DNA of 64,000 nt from Alphaproteobacteria bacterium (GCA_030427145.1 JAUHWT010000005.1:62001-126000), one strand, 5' to 3'; counted from the first letter of the stretch, positions 54,022 to 63,014 are shown. Translations and numbers: made by a program. The notes: generated by a model from the letters alone, not told the origin.

Positions 54022-54750
54022 CTATTCCACAAAATGCAGGTTGATGCGGCGATTGTTGCGCCCCTTTTTCTCAACCTTGCCAATCCGCACCGGTCCGATT
54101 TCCGCCGTGGACCGGACATGCGTGCCGCCACAGGGCTGAAGGTCGACCGGCTGATCCCCGGCGCCGATGCGCACCAGCCGCACGCGGCCCTGGCCGGTGG
54201 GTGGTTTTACGGACATGGTTTTGACCATTTCCGGGCGCGCGGCCATTTCCCCGTCGGAGATCCATTCATCCGTGACCGGGTGATCCGCCGTGATCATGTC
54301 ATTGAGACGCGCGGCGGCGCCCTCGAGGTCTTCGGGCGCGTCGGGCATGTCGAAATCGAGCCGGCCCTTGTCGGGTGTGATGGTGCCGCCGGTGACACCG
54401 AACGGGAACACGACCGAGAGCAGGTGCAGCGCGGTATGCATCCGCATCAGGCGCAGACGCCGGTCGAAATCCAGCACCACGCGCACCCGTTCACCGACCT
54501 CCGGCAGGGCCGTGCCTTCCGCGACCTGGTGCAGCGTGCGGGCGCGGTCGCGTTCGGGATGGATGGTGCCGGTAATGGCAACCTCCGTACCGTCGGCGCG
54601 CTGGCAGGTGCCGGTATCCCCGGCCTGGCCGCCGGAGGTGGCGTAGAACACGGTCCGGTCCAGCTCAAACCCCTGGCCGTCCACCACCGCCGTCACCACC
54701 GCATCGCACTCGGTTGCATAGGCGTCATCACGGTACAGGCAGTCGACCAC
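54022..54750 (-). CDS. AlaX-type alanyl-tRNA editing protein
   Basis: A 242-residue freestanding editing domain that removes Ser or Gly from mischarged tRNA(Ala). The N-terminal beta barrel (FYATSGGQAGDTG) precedes the zinc-binding editing core with HTALHLL and the later Cys and His of QPCGGTH. Both halves of the AlaRS editing signature are present and the aminoacylation domain is not, as expected for AlaX. It is followed by zapE after 60 bases. Confidence 0.92.
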   Translation of the reverse strand: MVDCLYRDDAYATECDAVVTAVVDGQGFELDRTVFYATSGGQAGDTGTCQRADGTEVAITGTIHPERDRARTLHQVAEGTALPEVGERVRVVLDFDRRLRLMRMHTALHLLSVVFPFGVTGGTITPDKGRLDFDMPDAPEDLEGAAARLNDMITADHPVTDEWISDGEMAARPEMVKTMSVKPPTGQGRVRLVRIGAGDQPVDLQPCGGTHVRSTAEIGPVRIGKVEKKGRNNRRINLHFVE

Positions 54751-54876
54751 GGTCTGGTTCTCCTCTCAAATCCTCCTGATCCCTACCAGCCTGCAACCCG
54801 GACGCAAGCGTCAAAAGGAAATTGACCAAAGCCCGGCAATCGGCGAATGTCCGCGCCTGAATTTCAGGACATTGCC

Positions 54877-56118
54877 ATGCAGAAAACTTCCGCGCCCCTG
54901 TTCACTCCCGTGCTTGTTGCCGCCAGCCTTATCCTGCTGGTGGCGTTTGGTATCCGTGCGAGTTTTGGACTGTTTCAGATCCCGATTGCCGAGCAGTTCA
55001 ACTGGCCGCGGGCGGAATTTTCCATGGCCATTGCGATCCAGAACCTCGCCTGGGGTTTCGGCCAGCCGATTTTTGCCGCGATTGGTGAGAAATTCGGGGA
55101 CCGGCGCGCGATTATTCTGGGTGCGATTGCCTATGCCGCAGGCCTGGCCCTTTCGGCCTGGGCCACGACGCCGCTGGGGCATCAGCTTTTGAATATCGTG
55201 ATTGGTTTTGGCATCGCGGGCACGGGCTTTGGTGTGATCCTGGCGGTTGTAGGGCGTGCGGCGTCGGACGAGAACCGCTCCATGGCACTTGGCATCGCCA
55301 CGGCCATCGGTTCGGCGGGGCAGTTTGCCGGGCCGCTGATCGCGGATGTTCTGCTGCGGTTCATGGACTGGTCCGGGGTTTTCCTCGTGTTTGCCGTTGT
55401 GGTGCTGGCGACCATTCTGCTGACGCCCATTCTGCGTGGGATTGAAAAGCCGTCGTCGGGGGATGATGGGGTTTCGATGATGAGCGCACTGAAGGAGGCG
55501 CTGAAGGATCCGAGTTTTACCTTCATTTTCCTCGGGTTTTTCTCCTGCGGGTATCAGCTTGGCTTTGTGACGGCGCATTTTCCGGCCTTCATCACGGAGG
55601 TCTGCGGGCCGGTGGCGCCGGGGGGTATTTTGGACGGGCTGGGCATCAGCACGACCTCGGCCGTTGGGGCGCTGTCCATCGGGCTTATTGGAATTGCCAA
55701 TATCGGTGGTACGCTGATGGCGGGGTATGTTGGCAAATACATAAACCGGAAATACGTGCTGTCGCTGGTGTATCTGGGTCGGACCATTGCTGCGACGCTG
55801 TTTATCATGACGCCGATGACACCCACGACGGTGATCGTGTTTTCTCTGGTGATGGGATCGCTTTGGCTTGCGACCGTGCCACTGACCAGTGGTCTGATCG
55901 CGCAGATTTATGGCGTGAAATACATGGGCACGCTCTATGGTATCGTGTTTTTCAGCCACCAGGTTGGCAGCTTCATGGGTGTCTGGCTTGGCGGGGAGCT
56001 TTATGACGTCTCAGGCACCTACAACCTCGTCTGGTGGGTTGGCATCGGGGTCGGGGCGTTTTCGGCGCTCATCCACCTGCCGGTGCGGAACACGCCGCTG
56101 CGCATGGCGGCGGCGTAG
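54877..56118 (+). CDS. MFS transporter, oxalate/formate antiporter-like
   Basis: A 413-residue transporter with twelve predicted membrane helices. The loop 2-3 region reads IGEKFGDRRAIILG, a major facilitator signature, and FGIRASFGLFQIPIAEQFNWPRAEFSMAIAIQN is typical of the OFA/monocarboxylate branch. The substrate is probably an organic anion but cannot be named. ATG 54877 has AGGAC ahead; ATG 54847 is possible. Convergent with the AI-2E family gene. Confidence 0.86.
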   Translation: MQKTSAPLFTPVLVAASLILLVAFGIRASFGLFQIPIAEQFNWPRAEFSMAIAIQNLAWGFGQPIFAAIGEKFGDRRAIILGAIAYAAGLALSAWATTPLGHQLLNIVIGFGIAGTGFGVILAVVGRAASDENRSMALGIATAIGSAGQFAGPLIADVLLRFMDWSGVFLVFAVVVLATILLTPILRGIEKPSSGDDGVSMMSALKEALKDPSFTFIFLGFFSCGYQLGFVTAHFPAFITEVCGPVAPGGILDGLGISTTSAVGALSIGLIGIANIGGTLMAGYVGKYINRKYVLSLVYLGRTIAATLFIMTPMTPTTVIVFSLVMGSLWLATVPLTSGLIAQIYGVKYMGTLYGIVFFSHQVGSFMGVWLGGELYDVSGTYNLVWWVGIGVGAFSALIHLPVRNTPLRMAAA

Positions 56119-56121
56119 GGG

Positions 56122-57210
56122 TCAGGCGTCGGCCTTCTTCTCCGTCTCCTCCACCGGGGGGCCGGAGAGAAGTCTGGAGAGCCAGGCGAGGCCCTCGACC
56201 TCGTCGGAGATCACCTTGATCATCACCAGAATCGGCACGGCCAGCAGCGCGCCGGGGATGCCCCAGAGCCAGGACCAGAAAATCACCGCGAGGAACACGG
56301 AGACCGCGTTCAGCCTCAATCGCATTCCGAGCAAAACCGGGGTGACGAACTGTGCCTCCAAAGTGGTCAGAAGCTGGTAGAGGGCGGGCGCCAGAAAGGC
56401 GTAGGACAGGCTCTCAAACGTCACGATCGAAAAGGCCGCCACGCCGAAGGTTCCGATCAGCCCCCCGAGATAGGGAAGGAAGTTCAGAAAGAACCCGGCG
56501 ACCGCCCACGCGGGGGGATATGGCATGCCGACGAGGTACATCGCGATGCCGATGGACAGACCCAGGCCGGCATTGATCAGCGTGATGGTAAAGAGGTAGT
56601 GCGACATGCTGCGCTCAATCACCATGATGATGGCCGAGGCGTCGGTGGGCTGGCTGCGCGACCGGCGGCCAACGGCGGCGGTTCCGGCCTGGGGCAGACC
56701 GCCCGATCCGAGCAGGAACACCGCGAGCACCATGCCCACGGCGAGCGATGTGGTGAAACTGGCGAAGGTGCTGACGGCAGTGGTCAGAAGGCCGGGCTGA
56801 TCCACAACCACGGCGCGGGGTTCCCCGCCCTCCTCGGCTGAGACGACCATCTCCTCGACCTGTTCCGAGGCCTGGCGCACATGCTCGAAAGACTCAATTA
56901 TGGCCCGCAGTTTGCCGCGCAGTTCCGCCATGATCACGGGGATTTCGTCAAACCAGATGGTGACCGCCCCGCTGAAGAAATAAACCGCCGCGGCGATGAT
57001 GCCGAACAGCGAGAAAATGATCAGCACCGCCGCCACCGGGGGCGGACACCCCACCCGCGAACAGGCCCGCACGGTTGGGCCGAGGGTGAGGGCCAACATC
57101 AGGCCCAAGACGACGGGAAGGATAATATCCTTGGCAAAATAAGCGGTTGCGAGCGCCATAAGGACGAGCATGCCGCACAAAAGGCGGTTTGTGGTTCTCA
57201 ACTCATCCAT
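56122..57210 (-). CDS. AI-2E family membrane transporter
   Basis: A 362-residue polytopic protein of the AI-2E (TqsA/PerM/YdiK) family with about seven or eight hydrophobic segments. The conserved YLVGMPYPPAWAVAGFFLNFLPYLGG and the LGMRLRLNAVSVFLAVIFWSWLWGIPG region mark the family. Members differ widely: some export signals, others exchange sodium and protons, so naming a substrate would be speculation. The central part holds a charged periplasmic stretch. Confidence 0.88.
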   Translation of the reverse strand: MDELRTTNRLLCGMLVLMALATAYFAKDIILPVVLGLMLALTLGPTVRACSRVGCPPPVAAVLIIFSLFGIIAAAVYFFSGAVTIWFDEIPVIMAELRGKLRAIIESFEHVRQASEQVEEMVVSAEEGGEPRAVVVDQPGLLTTAVSTFASFTTSLAVGMVLAVFLLGSGGLPQAGTAAVGRRSRSQPTDASAIIMVIERSMSHYLFTITLINAGLGLSIGIAMYLVGMPYPPAWAVAGFFLNFLPYLGGLIGTFGVAAFSIVTFESLSYAFLAPALYQLLTTLEAQFVTPVLLGMRLRLNAVSVFLAVIFWSWLWGIPGALLAVPILVMIKVISDEVEGLAWLSRLLSGPPVEETEKKADA

Positions 57211-57283
57211 AATCGGTGCGCCCCCGCGGTGTGATTATTGTTGCCTGATTTCAGGTGTGCCACGAAAACCGGTGGCCCCATAC

Positions 57284-57310
57284 AAAAAAAGCCGGGCCCT
57301 AAGGCCCGGC
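57284..57310 (-). terminator. Strong Rho-independent terminator after the PRC-barrel gene
   Basis: On the minus strand GCCGGGCC pairs perfectly with GGCCCGGC across a TTAG loop, followed by seven T residues. Confidence 0.9.
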
Positions 57311-57331
57311 CAAGTCAAGGGAGGTCAGTAA

Positions 57332-57856
57332 TTACCCGTCGTATTCCGGCTGGTTTTCCAGTGCTTCCTCGGTGCTGTCGACATAGACGCGGAAGTCGCT
57401 GCCGTCATCGGGACGCATGATTGTCAGTTCGTCCATCGTCAGGGCGACGGCTTTTTCACCAAGGCCCAGGAAGCCACCGACTTCAATTACGGCACGGTCG
57501 ATCTGGCCGTCATCGGTCAGCAGAAGCTCGCCAATCTCGCCTACTTCCTCATCGTTGACACCGTATACGGCTGCGCCGGTGAGGTCGTCAGCGGTCAGTT
57601 CCTCGGCTTTAGCGGCCTCGTAACCATCCATCGAAATTTCCGGTGCCGTCATCATTTCGCGGTCACCCTCAGCCATCGTCGGAGCGGCTGGATCAACCAT
57701 TTCGCCATCGGTGGCCGCATCCATCTCCGGCTCCATTGCGGAGTCCTGCTCGATCAGCGGCTCGCCGGCGGAGTCGGTTGTGTCGGTCTGGGCGTACGCG
57801 AAACCGCCAAGAAGAAGTGCGCTTGCGGCTGTCGTCGTAATCATCAGATTTCTCAT
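57332..57856 (-). CDS. Exported acidic PRC-barrel domain protein
   Basis: A 174-residue secreted protein. A signal peptide (about 1-22, ending FAYA) leads into a low-complexity acidic Asp/Glu/Met segment (about 25-75) and a PRC-barrel domain (about 85-165, LTGAAVYGVNDEEVGEIGELLL). Such proteins are often induced by stress in alphaproteobacteria. A GCCGGGA/TCCCGGC hairpin lies in the leader and a GGAAC-type element further upstream. ATG 57856 is chosen. Confidence 0.85.
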   Translation of the reverse strand: MRNLMITTTAASALLLGGFAYAQTDTTDSAGEPLIEQDSAMEPEMDAATDGEMVDPAAPTMAEGDREMMTAPEISMDGYEAAKAEELTADDLTGAAVYGVNDEEVGEIGELLLTDDGQIDRAVIEVGGFLGLGEKAVALTMDELTIMRPDDGSDFRVYVDSTEEALENQPEYDG

Positions 57857-57918
57857 TTTCTGCCCTTTCTCTCTCTGTTTTGCCGGGATCCGTTGTCCCG
57901 GCCCCGTCATGTCCTACA

Positions 57919-57944
57919 AACACGTGAGCGGCGAAAAAGGTTCC
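57919..57944 (-). promoter_or_regulatory. Possible GGAAC-type (EcfG-like) stress promoter
   Basis: On the minus strand GGAAC (57940-57944) is followed after 17 bases by TGTT (57919-57922). It resembles the alphaproteobacterial general stress sigma pattern with CGTT as -10. Rhodobacterales often lack that sigma factor, so this is tentative. Confidence 0.3.
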
Positions 57945-58108
57945 CGAGGTGCATAAAAATTTTGCACGTTAAAAACCCGCCCTGATTGAACCGGCCGCGC
58001 GCGGTCGCGCGGGAACGGACACGACCATCGAGCGTGTGCGGCTTGTGCCATATCAAGGCGGCGGGGCGGGAATCGTGTCATGCAGGTCCAGCAAGGCAGG
58101 AGGTAGAC

Positions 58109-58522
58109 ATGACCCTGACAGACGAACAGATCCGGCTCATCAAGGACAGCATTCCGAAGGTCCGCGAGCATCTCAAACCCGCATCCACCGATTTTTACGA
58201 GACCCTGTTTTCCATTGACCCTGGGCTTCGTCCAATGTTCCGCGAGGATCTTGCGGGCCAGGGGATGAAGTTCTTCTCGACCCTGAACACCATTGCGTTT
58301 CTGCTCGACGATCCGGAATCGCTGGACAACGAGTTGAACGGGCTTGCGGCCTCCCACAGCGCGCTCGGGGTGCGGCGGGAGCATTTCGAGCCGATGGGCT
58401 CGGCCCTGATGATCACGATGGGGGAAACCCTGGGTCCGGATTTTACGCCGGAACTGCGCGACGCGTGGCGGGCGGCGTTTGCGGAAATCCGGGACCGGAT
58501 GGTGGTGCTGGCCGACGCCTGA
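58109..58522 (+). CDS. Single-domain globin
   Basis: A 137-residue haem protein like Vitreoscilla haemoglobin or the globin part of flavohaemoglobin. Proximal His83 lies in LAASHSALGV and Tyr30 is in the B10 region (DFYETLF). No reductase domain follows. It may bind oxygen or detoxify nitric oxide with a separate reductase. ATG 58109 has AGGAGGT ideally placed. Divergent from the PRC-barrel gene; a GTGCA/TGCAC dyad at 57949-57967 lies between them. Confidence 0.9.
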   Translation: MTLTDEQIRLIKDSIPKVREHLKPASTDFYETLFSIDPGLRPMFREDLAGQGMKFFSTLNTIAFLLDDPESLDNELNGLAASHSALGVRREHFEPMGSALMITMGETLGPDFTPELRDAWRAAFAEIRDRMVVLADA

Positions 58523-58542
58523 CCGGGCTTAGTCGGTGGTGT

Positions 58543-59469
58543 TCAGTCCGTGGAGCGGCCACCGCCGGCCATGTGCGCCTCACCGCGTTCGCGGGCGAGG
58601 CGGATCTGGCGCTGACGCTCGCGGAACCGTTCCTTCGCAACCCCGTCATACTCATCGACGCAGGCCGGGCAGGACACGCCCTCCTCAAACACCTCCGAGG
58701 CCTCATCCCCGGCCGAGATCGGCCGGCCGCAGGCGTGGCAGAGGCGGTAGTCACCCTGGACCAGCCCGTGCCCGACGGAGACGCGCCCGTCAAAGACGTA
58801 GCACTGCCCGTCCCAGAGGCTTTCCTCCTCCGGCACCTCCTCGAGGTATTTCAGGATACCGCCCTTGAGGTGATAGACGTCCTCGACGCCCTCATTCATC
58901 AGGTAGTTGGTCGATTTCTCACAGCGGATGCCGCCGGTGCAGAACATCGCGACCTTGCGGCCCGCGAACCGTTCCCTGTTGGCCTGCCACCAGTCGGGAA
59001 ACTCTCCGAAGGATTTGGTGTTGGGATCGACCGCGCCCTTGAAGGTTCCGATGCCGACCTCGTAATCGTTGCGGGTGTCGATCACCACCACGTCGTTGCC
59101 GCGGATCAGCGCGTTCCAGTCTTTTGGCTCCACATAGGTGCCCACATGCGCGGTCGGGTCGACGCTGGGCTGGCCGAGGGTGACGATCTCCTTCTTCAGC
59201 CGCACCTTCATGCGGGCGAAGGGCATCAGGTCGGCGGAGCTTTCCTTCCACTCCAGGTCCGCGCAGCCCGGCAAACCGCGCAGATGCGCCAGAACCGCGT
59301 CGATCCCCTCGCGGCTCCCGGCGATGGTGCCGTTCACACCCTCGTGGGCCAGCAGGAGGGTTCCGCGCACGCCCTCGGCGTCGCAAAGCGCGCGCAGCGG
59401 CCCCCGGATGGCCTCCAGGTCCTCAAACGGCGTGAATTTATAGAGTGCGGCAACAACGATGTCTGACAT
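58543..59469 (-). CDS. trhO: tRNA uridine-34 hydroxylase TrhO (rhodanese family)
   Basis: A 308-residue rhodanese-like protein of the YceA/TrhO family that hydroxylates wobble uridine of tRNAs. An N-terminal acylphosphatase-like domain (about 1-95) is followed by the rhodanese domain with the active Cys in [12 protein letters not shown] and the upstream [13 protein letters not shown]-terminal Cys-rich stretch ([16 protein letters not shown]) could hold zinc. ATG 59469 is chosen over the longer frame. Confidence 0.92.
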   Translation of the reverse strand: MSDIVVAALYKFTPFEDLEAIRGPLRALCDAEGVRGTLLLAHEGVNGTIAGSREGIDAVLAHLRGLPGCADLEWKESSADLMPFARMKVRLKKEIVTLGQPSVDPTAHVGTYVEPKDWNALIRGNDVVVIDTRNDYEVGIGTFKGAVDPNTKSFGEFPDWWQANRERFAGRKVAMFCTGGIRCEKSTNYLMNEGVEDVYHLKGGILKYLEEVPEEESLWDGQCYVFDGRVSVGHGLVQGDYRLCHACGRPISAGDEASEVFEEGVSCPACVDEYDGVAKERFRERQRQIRLARERGEAHMAGGGRSTD

Positions 59470-59580
59470 GGCACGCCCATTACCAACACTCGGGCGCTCT
59501 GCCAAGCACCCCTGAATTCGCGGTTCTCATGTGCGTCGAGCCGTGCAATGATCGAAACCGGACGCACCGGGAGAGGCCAG

Positions 59581-60204
59581 ATGAAACAGGAAACCATCAG
59601 CACCAGGGGTGACGGCGATACCGGTTTTCGCCATGTCGTGGTGATTGGCGCCTCCGCCGGGGGTGTTGAGACGCTGTGCGACCTGGTGCCGCTGATCCCG
59701 CCGACGCTGGCGGCACCGGTGGTGATTGCGCTGCACACCCGCCCGCCGAGCCGCCTGGGGCAGATCCTGCAGCGGGAGGCCAGGGCGCCGGTTGTGACGG
59801 TCACCGAAAGCCTGTCGATGCGGCCGGGACACATTTATGCGTTCACCGCCGAGTCGCAGCCGTTTTTCCACGGCAACCGCATCATGCTGGAGGAATATGG
59901 CGACCGCAGGGGTTTTCGCCCGTCCATTGACGTGCTGTTTGCCTCGCTGGCGGATGTGTATGGGGAGCACGGGATCGGCGTGGTTCTGTCGGGCACCATG
60001 CATGACGGCACGCTGGGGGCGCAGATCCTCGACACGGTGGACGCCAAAATGCTGGTCCAGTCGCCGGATGAGGCTCTGTTCAGTGCCATGCCGGAAAACG
60101 TGATCCGCGACGACCACCCCGACGCCATCCTGAGCATCGACCGCATTGCGGAGCGGCTGATTGAACTGGCGGGGGAAACGACCCCGGCCCGGGTCAACGT
60201 TTGA
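59581..60204 (+). CDS. Standalone CheB-type methylesterase domain
   Basis: A 207-residue protein that is all CheB catalytic domain. Ser25 in IGASAGGVE, His52 in ALHTRPPS and Asp142 in SGTMHDGTLGA make the triad. It has no receiver domain, unlike chemotaxis CheB, and no che genes are nearby. It may demethylate a receptor constitutively or serve another signalling protein. GGAG precedes ATG 59581. Its end overlaps the convergent exported-protein gene by 11 bases. Confidence 0.87.
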   Translation: MKQETISTRGDGDTGFRHVVVIGASAGGVETLCDLVPLIPPTLAAPVVIALHTRPPSRLGQILQREARAPVVTVTESLSMRPGHIYAFTAESQPFFHGNRIMLEEYGDRRGFRPSIDVLFASLADVYGEHGIGVVLSGTMHDGTLGAQILDTVDAKMLVQSPDEALFSAMPENVIRDDHPDAILSIDRIAERLIELAGETTPARVNV

Positions 60205-60553
60205 GCGAAAACTCCGCACTGTCCCCGGCGCCACGTTCCGCCGTGAACCGGATTGTGTCGCCCGCCGCCGACACGGTCTGGCAGTCCCAGGCGATTTCGC
60301 GGGAGCCCCAGGTCATCTCGCGACAGAAATAGTCACCATCCCACTGCCACCGGCCCTGAATATCGTCAAAGGCACCCGTGCCACTGATCCGCCCGTCGCC
60401 GGTGACGGTCAGCTTGACCAAAGGCCGCGTCAGAAGCGCGCCCTCCACAACCTCGCGAAACTTCGCCTCCGTCTCGATCCGCACCAGCTGCGCCATCCCC
60501 GGCCCCGCCTGGAGCGCCATCAAGGCTGCCAAAACGCACATGGTCTTTTTCAT
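60194..60553 (-). CDS. Small exported protein, unknown function
   Basis: A 119-residue protein with a signal peptide (1-21, GPGMAQ). The mature beta-rich part contains two Cys (DYFCREMTWG and WDCQTV) that could form a disulfide in the periplasm, and the repeated-looking TVTGDGRISGTGAF. I do not recognise the family. Confidence 0.75.
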   Translation of the reverse strand: MKKTMCVLAALMALQAGPGMAQLVRIETEAKFREVVEGALLTRPLVKLTVTGDGRISGTGAFDDIQGRWQWDGDYFCREMTWGSREIAWDCQTVSAAGDTIRFTAERGAGDSAEFSLKR

Positions 60554-60647
60554 CGGTAACCTCCCGTTGTTGGGAGAATACGCTCAACCCTCCGAACTGG
60601 ATCACCTTTTCCGTTCGGAGCAACGATGTCAGCAGATCATTGGGAGA

Positions 60648-61259
60648 TCACCCACACCTGATATCCCTGTGGCTTTCGTTTAGGATTAGGGCCTGCCCAT
60701 CGATTCGGTTCCCGGAATAGTCATAGACTTGGAATGACAGATAAGCCGACAGCATCGCGGGATCGAAGCGCAAGGCCAATGCCCGGCCCGATCTCGGGTC
60801 AGAAAACGGGAAGGCCTGCGTGACCGTGGCGGTGTAGTCTCCGATTGCGGTGTTACCCCCGCGTATGAAACGGTCTCCATCACGGTAAACGATTGTGGCA
60901 GTTTCGGGCGCATCGGTTACGCTCAATCCTTCGTCACCGGCCATTTCAATCCTGATTTCCGCGACACCTCCGCTGTCGTACGCGCTGATCAGCAGGCTCA
61001 GTGGGTATCGCCTGGTGAGATGGTAGTTGATGGGCCAGTTGAAATCTCCCCGCCCGAAGATGATCGGCCTTTCCCCGTCGTCGCACTGTCTGGTATCGAT
61101 TTCCCGATCCGGATCGTTCGTTAGCAGAACAAACATGCGACCGTCGTTGATCTGCAACGTAACCTCGGGCCGCTCCATGTCACTACCGGGATCAGGTATG
61201 GTTGTCTCGCAACCAGCCGCTGCAACGAAAGTAAGTAAAAGTATGGAACAATGCTTCAT
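60648..61259 (-). CDS. Putative lipoprotein, accessory
   Basis: A 203-residue protein with a lipobox (VAAAGC, Cys17) and no recognisable domain. The mature part is beta-rich with three further Cys. GC content is clearly lower than in neighbours, so it may be a recent arrival. A near-consensus promoter with an overlapping dyad lies just upstream, suggesting regulated expression. Confidence 0.75.
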   Translation of the reverse strand: MKHCSILLLTFVAAAGCETTIPDPGSDMERPEVTLQINDGRMFVLLTNDPDREIDTRQCDDGERPIIFGRGDFNWPINYHLTRRYPLSLLISAYDSGGVAEIRIEMAGDEGLSVTDAPETATIVYRDGDRFIRGGNTAIGDYTATVTQAFPFSDPRSGRALALRFDPAMLSAYLSFQVYDYSGNRIDGQALILNESHRDIRCG

Positions 61260-61291
61260 CGAAAACTCTCTTTTTCTGTCGAAAGTTTTGG

Positions 61292-61307
61292 ATAGTTTCT
61301 AAACTAT
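61292..61307. promoter_or_regulatory. Dyad overlapping the lipoprotein promoter
   Basis: ATAGTTT and AAACTAT, exact reverse complements with a 2-base centre, cover most of the -10 element and the predicted start point. Confidence 0.55.
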
Positions 61308-61331
61308 ACATGAAAATCGCCAGAAGGTCAA
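61303..61331 (-). promoter_or_regulatory. Strong sigma-70 promoter of the lipoprotein gene
   Basis: On the minus strand TTGACC (61326-61331), exactly 17 bases, then TATAGT (61303-61308), five of six in each box. Confidence 0.75.
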
Positions 61332-61367
61332 TTATTTGGGCCTTTCGGGCGGAACCATCCCCACCCC

Positions 61368-61396
61368 TTGACCCCTCCCGCAAAACCCACTATGCC
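61368..61396 (+). promoter_or_regulatory. Sigma-70 promoter upstream of ffh
   Basis: TTGACC (61368-61373), 17 bases, TATGCC (61391-61396). Transcription would begin near 61403, leaving a leader of about 130 bases before ffh. Confidence 0.6.
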
Positions 61397-61402
61397 CCGC
61401 GG

Positions 61403-61485
61403 CGATACCCGGAGTCTGTGAACACTCCGGTCCCGTGGTTTGCGGGATCGCCGTCGGTCAGCGCGTTGCGCCCACCGGCGTTTTT
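61403..61485 (+). ncRNA. Candidate ffh leader RNA ending in a terminator-like hairpin
   Basis: From the predicted start, the leader folds CCGGAGT/ACTCCGG (61409-61430), then a longer stem (CGCC 61449-61452 with GGCG 61477-61480, inner GCGC/GCGC) followed by TTTTT. It could release a short RNA of about 80 bases or regulate ffh by attenuation. I recall a conserved RNA family catalogued under the name ffh in alphaproteobacteria, but could not check whether this matches it. Confidence 0.45.
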
Positions 61486-61535
61486 CTGGTTTTGCGCATG
61501 GGTGCCCCCATGCGTCGCGGCAAATGGAGACGCGC

Positions 61536-63014
61536 ATGTTTGAAAATCTGTCCGACAGGCTTTCCGGCGTCTTCGGAAACCTCACCAAGCAGGGTGCGCT
61601 GAGCGACGAGGACATTTCGCTGGCGCTGCGCGAGGTGCGTGTGGCTCTGCTGGAGGCGGATGTGTCGCTGCCGGTGGCCCGGGACTTCATTAAAACCGTT
61701 GGTGAGGCCGCCAAGGGCCAGGCCGTCACCAAATCGGTCACCCCGGGTCAGCAGGTCGTCAAGATCGTCCATGACGCGCTGATCGCGATGCTGGCCGGTG
61801 ACGATGCCAATGCCGGTGCGCTCAAAATCGACAGCCCGCCCGCTCCGATCCTGATGGTCGGTCTGCAGGGCTCGGGTAAGACGACCACCACCGCCAAACT
61901 TGCGAAACGCCTGCACGAACGGGACGGCAAACGCGTGCTTATGGCGTCCCTCGACACCCGTCGCCCCGCCGCGATGGAGCAGCTTGCGGTTCTGGGCATG
62001 CAGATCGGCGTCGACACCCTGCCCATCGTGCCCGGCCAGGACGCCGTTGCCATCGCCAAACGCGCCAAGCAGCAGGCCACGCTCGGCGGCTATGACGTGG
62101 TGATGCTCGACACGGCCGGCCGCTTGCACGTGGATGACGAGCTGATGGCCGAGGTCGAGGCGGTGCGGGACGCCGCCAAACCCCATGAGAGCATTCTTGT
62201 CGTCGATGGCCTCACCGGTCAGGACGCGGTCAACGTGGCCGAGCAGTTCGACGGGCGTGTGGGCATTTCCGGCGTGGTTCTGACCCGAATGGACGGCGAC
62301 GGACGCGGCGGTGCGGCCCTGTCCATGCGTGCGGTCACCGGCAAGCCGATCAAGTTCGTCGGTCTTGGCGAGAAAATGGATGCGCTGGAGGAATTCCACC
62401 CCGAGCGTGTCGCCGGCCGTATTCTCGGCATGGGCGACATTGTTTCGCTGGTGGAAAAAGCCCAGGAAACGGTGGAACAGGAAGCCGCCGAGCGCATGAT
62501 GAAGCGGTTCCAGAAGGGTCAGTTCAACATGAACGACCTGAAGAGCCAGCTTGAGCAGATGATGAAAATGGGCGGCATGCAGGGCGTGATGGGCATGCTG
62601 CCGGGCATGGGCAAGATGCAGAAGCAGATGGAGGGCGCGGGTCTCGACGACACAATGTTGCGCCGTCAGATCGCGCTCATCAACTCCATGACCAAACGCG
62701 AGCGCCGCAATCCCCAGATCCTCCAGGCCAGTCGCAAGAAGCGCATCGCCGCCGGTGCGGGCATGGAGGTGTCGGAGCTCAACAAACTGCTGAAAATGCA
62801 CCGCCAGATGGCGGATGTGATGAAGAAGATGGGCGGCAAGAAGGGTCTCAAGGGCCTGATGCGCGGCGGTCTTGGCGGGCTGATGGGCAAGGGCGGCGGC
62901 ATGCCTCCCGGTGGAATGCCAGGCGGGATGCCCGGTGGCATGCCTGGTCCAGGCGCCCTGCCCCCCGGTATGAGCCTGCCGCCCGGTCTTGGCGGCACGG
63001 GTAAGAAGAAATGA
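61536..63014 (+). CDS. ffh: Signal recognition particle protein Ffh
   Basis: A 492-residue GTPase that, with SRP RNA, targets nascent membrane proteins to FtsY. The N domain (1-90) precedes the G domain with GLQGSGKTTT, DTRRPAAMEQL, DTAGRLHVDDEL and TRMDGDGRGG. The Met-rich M domain (from about 300) contains MKMGGMQGVMGMLPGMGK and ends with a Gly/Pro/Met repeat tail. GGAGA precedes ATG 61536. Operon with chorismate mutase and rpsP, usual in Rhodobacterales. Confidence 0.98.
   Translation: MFENLSDRLSGVFGNLTKQGALSDEDISLALREVRVALLEADVSLPVARDFIKTVGEAAKGQAVTKSVTPGQQVVKIVHDALIAMLAGDDANAGALKIDSPPAPILMVGLQGSGKTTTTAKLAKRLHERDGKRVLMASLDTRRPAAMEQLAVLGMQIGVDTLPIVPGQDAVAIAKRAKQQATLGGYDVVMLDTAGRLHVDDELMAEVEAVRDAAKPHESILVVDGLTGQDAVNVAEQFDGRVGISGVVLTRMDGDGRGGAALSMRAVTGKPIKFVGLGEKMDALEEFHPERVAGRILGMGDIVSLVEKAQETVEQEAAERMMKRFQKGQFNMNDLKSQLEQMMKMGGMQGVMGMLPGMGKMQKQMEGAGLDDTMLRRQIALINSMTKRERRNPQILQASRKKRIAAGAGMEVSELNKLLKMHRQMADVMKKMGGKKGLKGLMRGGLGGLMGKGGGMPPGGMPGGMPGGMPGPGALPPGMSLPPGLGGTGKKK

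Noticed and set aside
61403-61485. The ffh leader as SRP (4.5S) RNA
   Set aside because: The conserved SRP core sequence around GGTCAGG and GGAAGCAGCC is absent.
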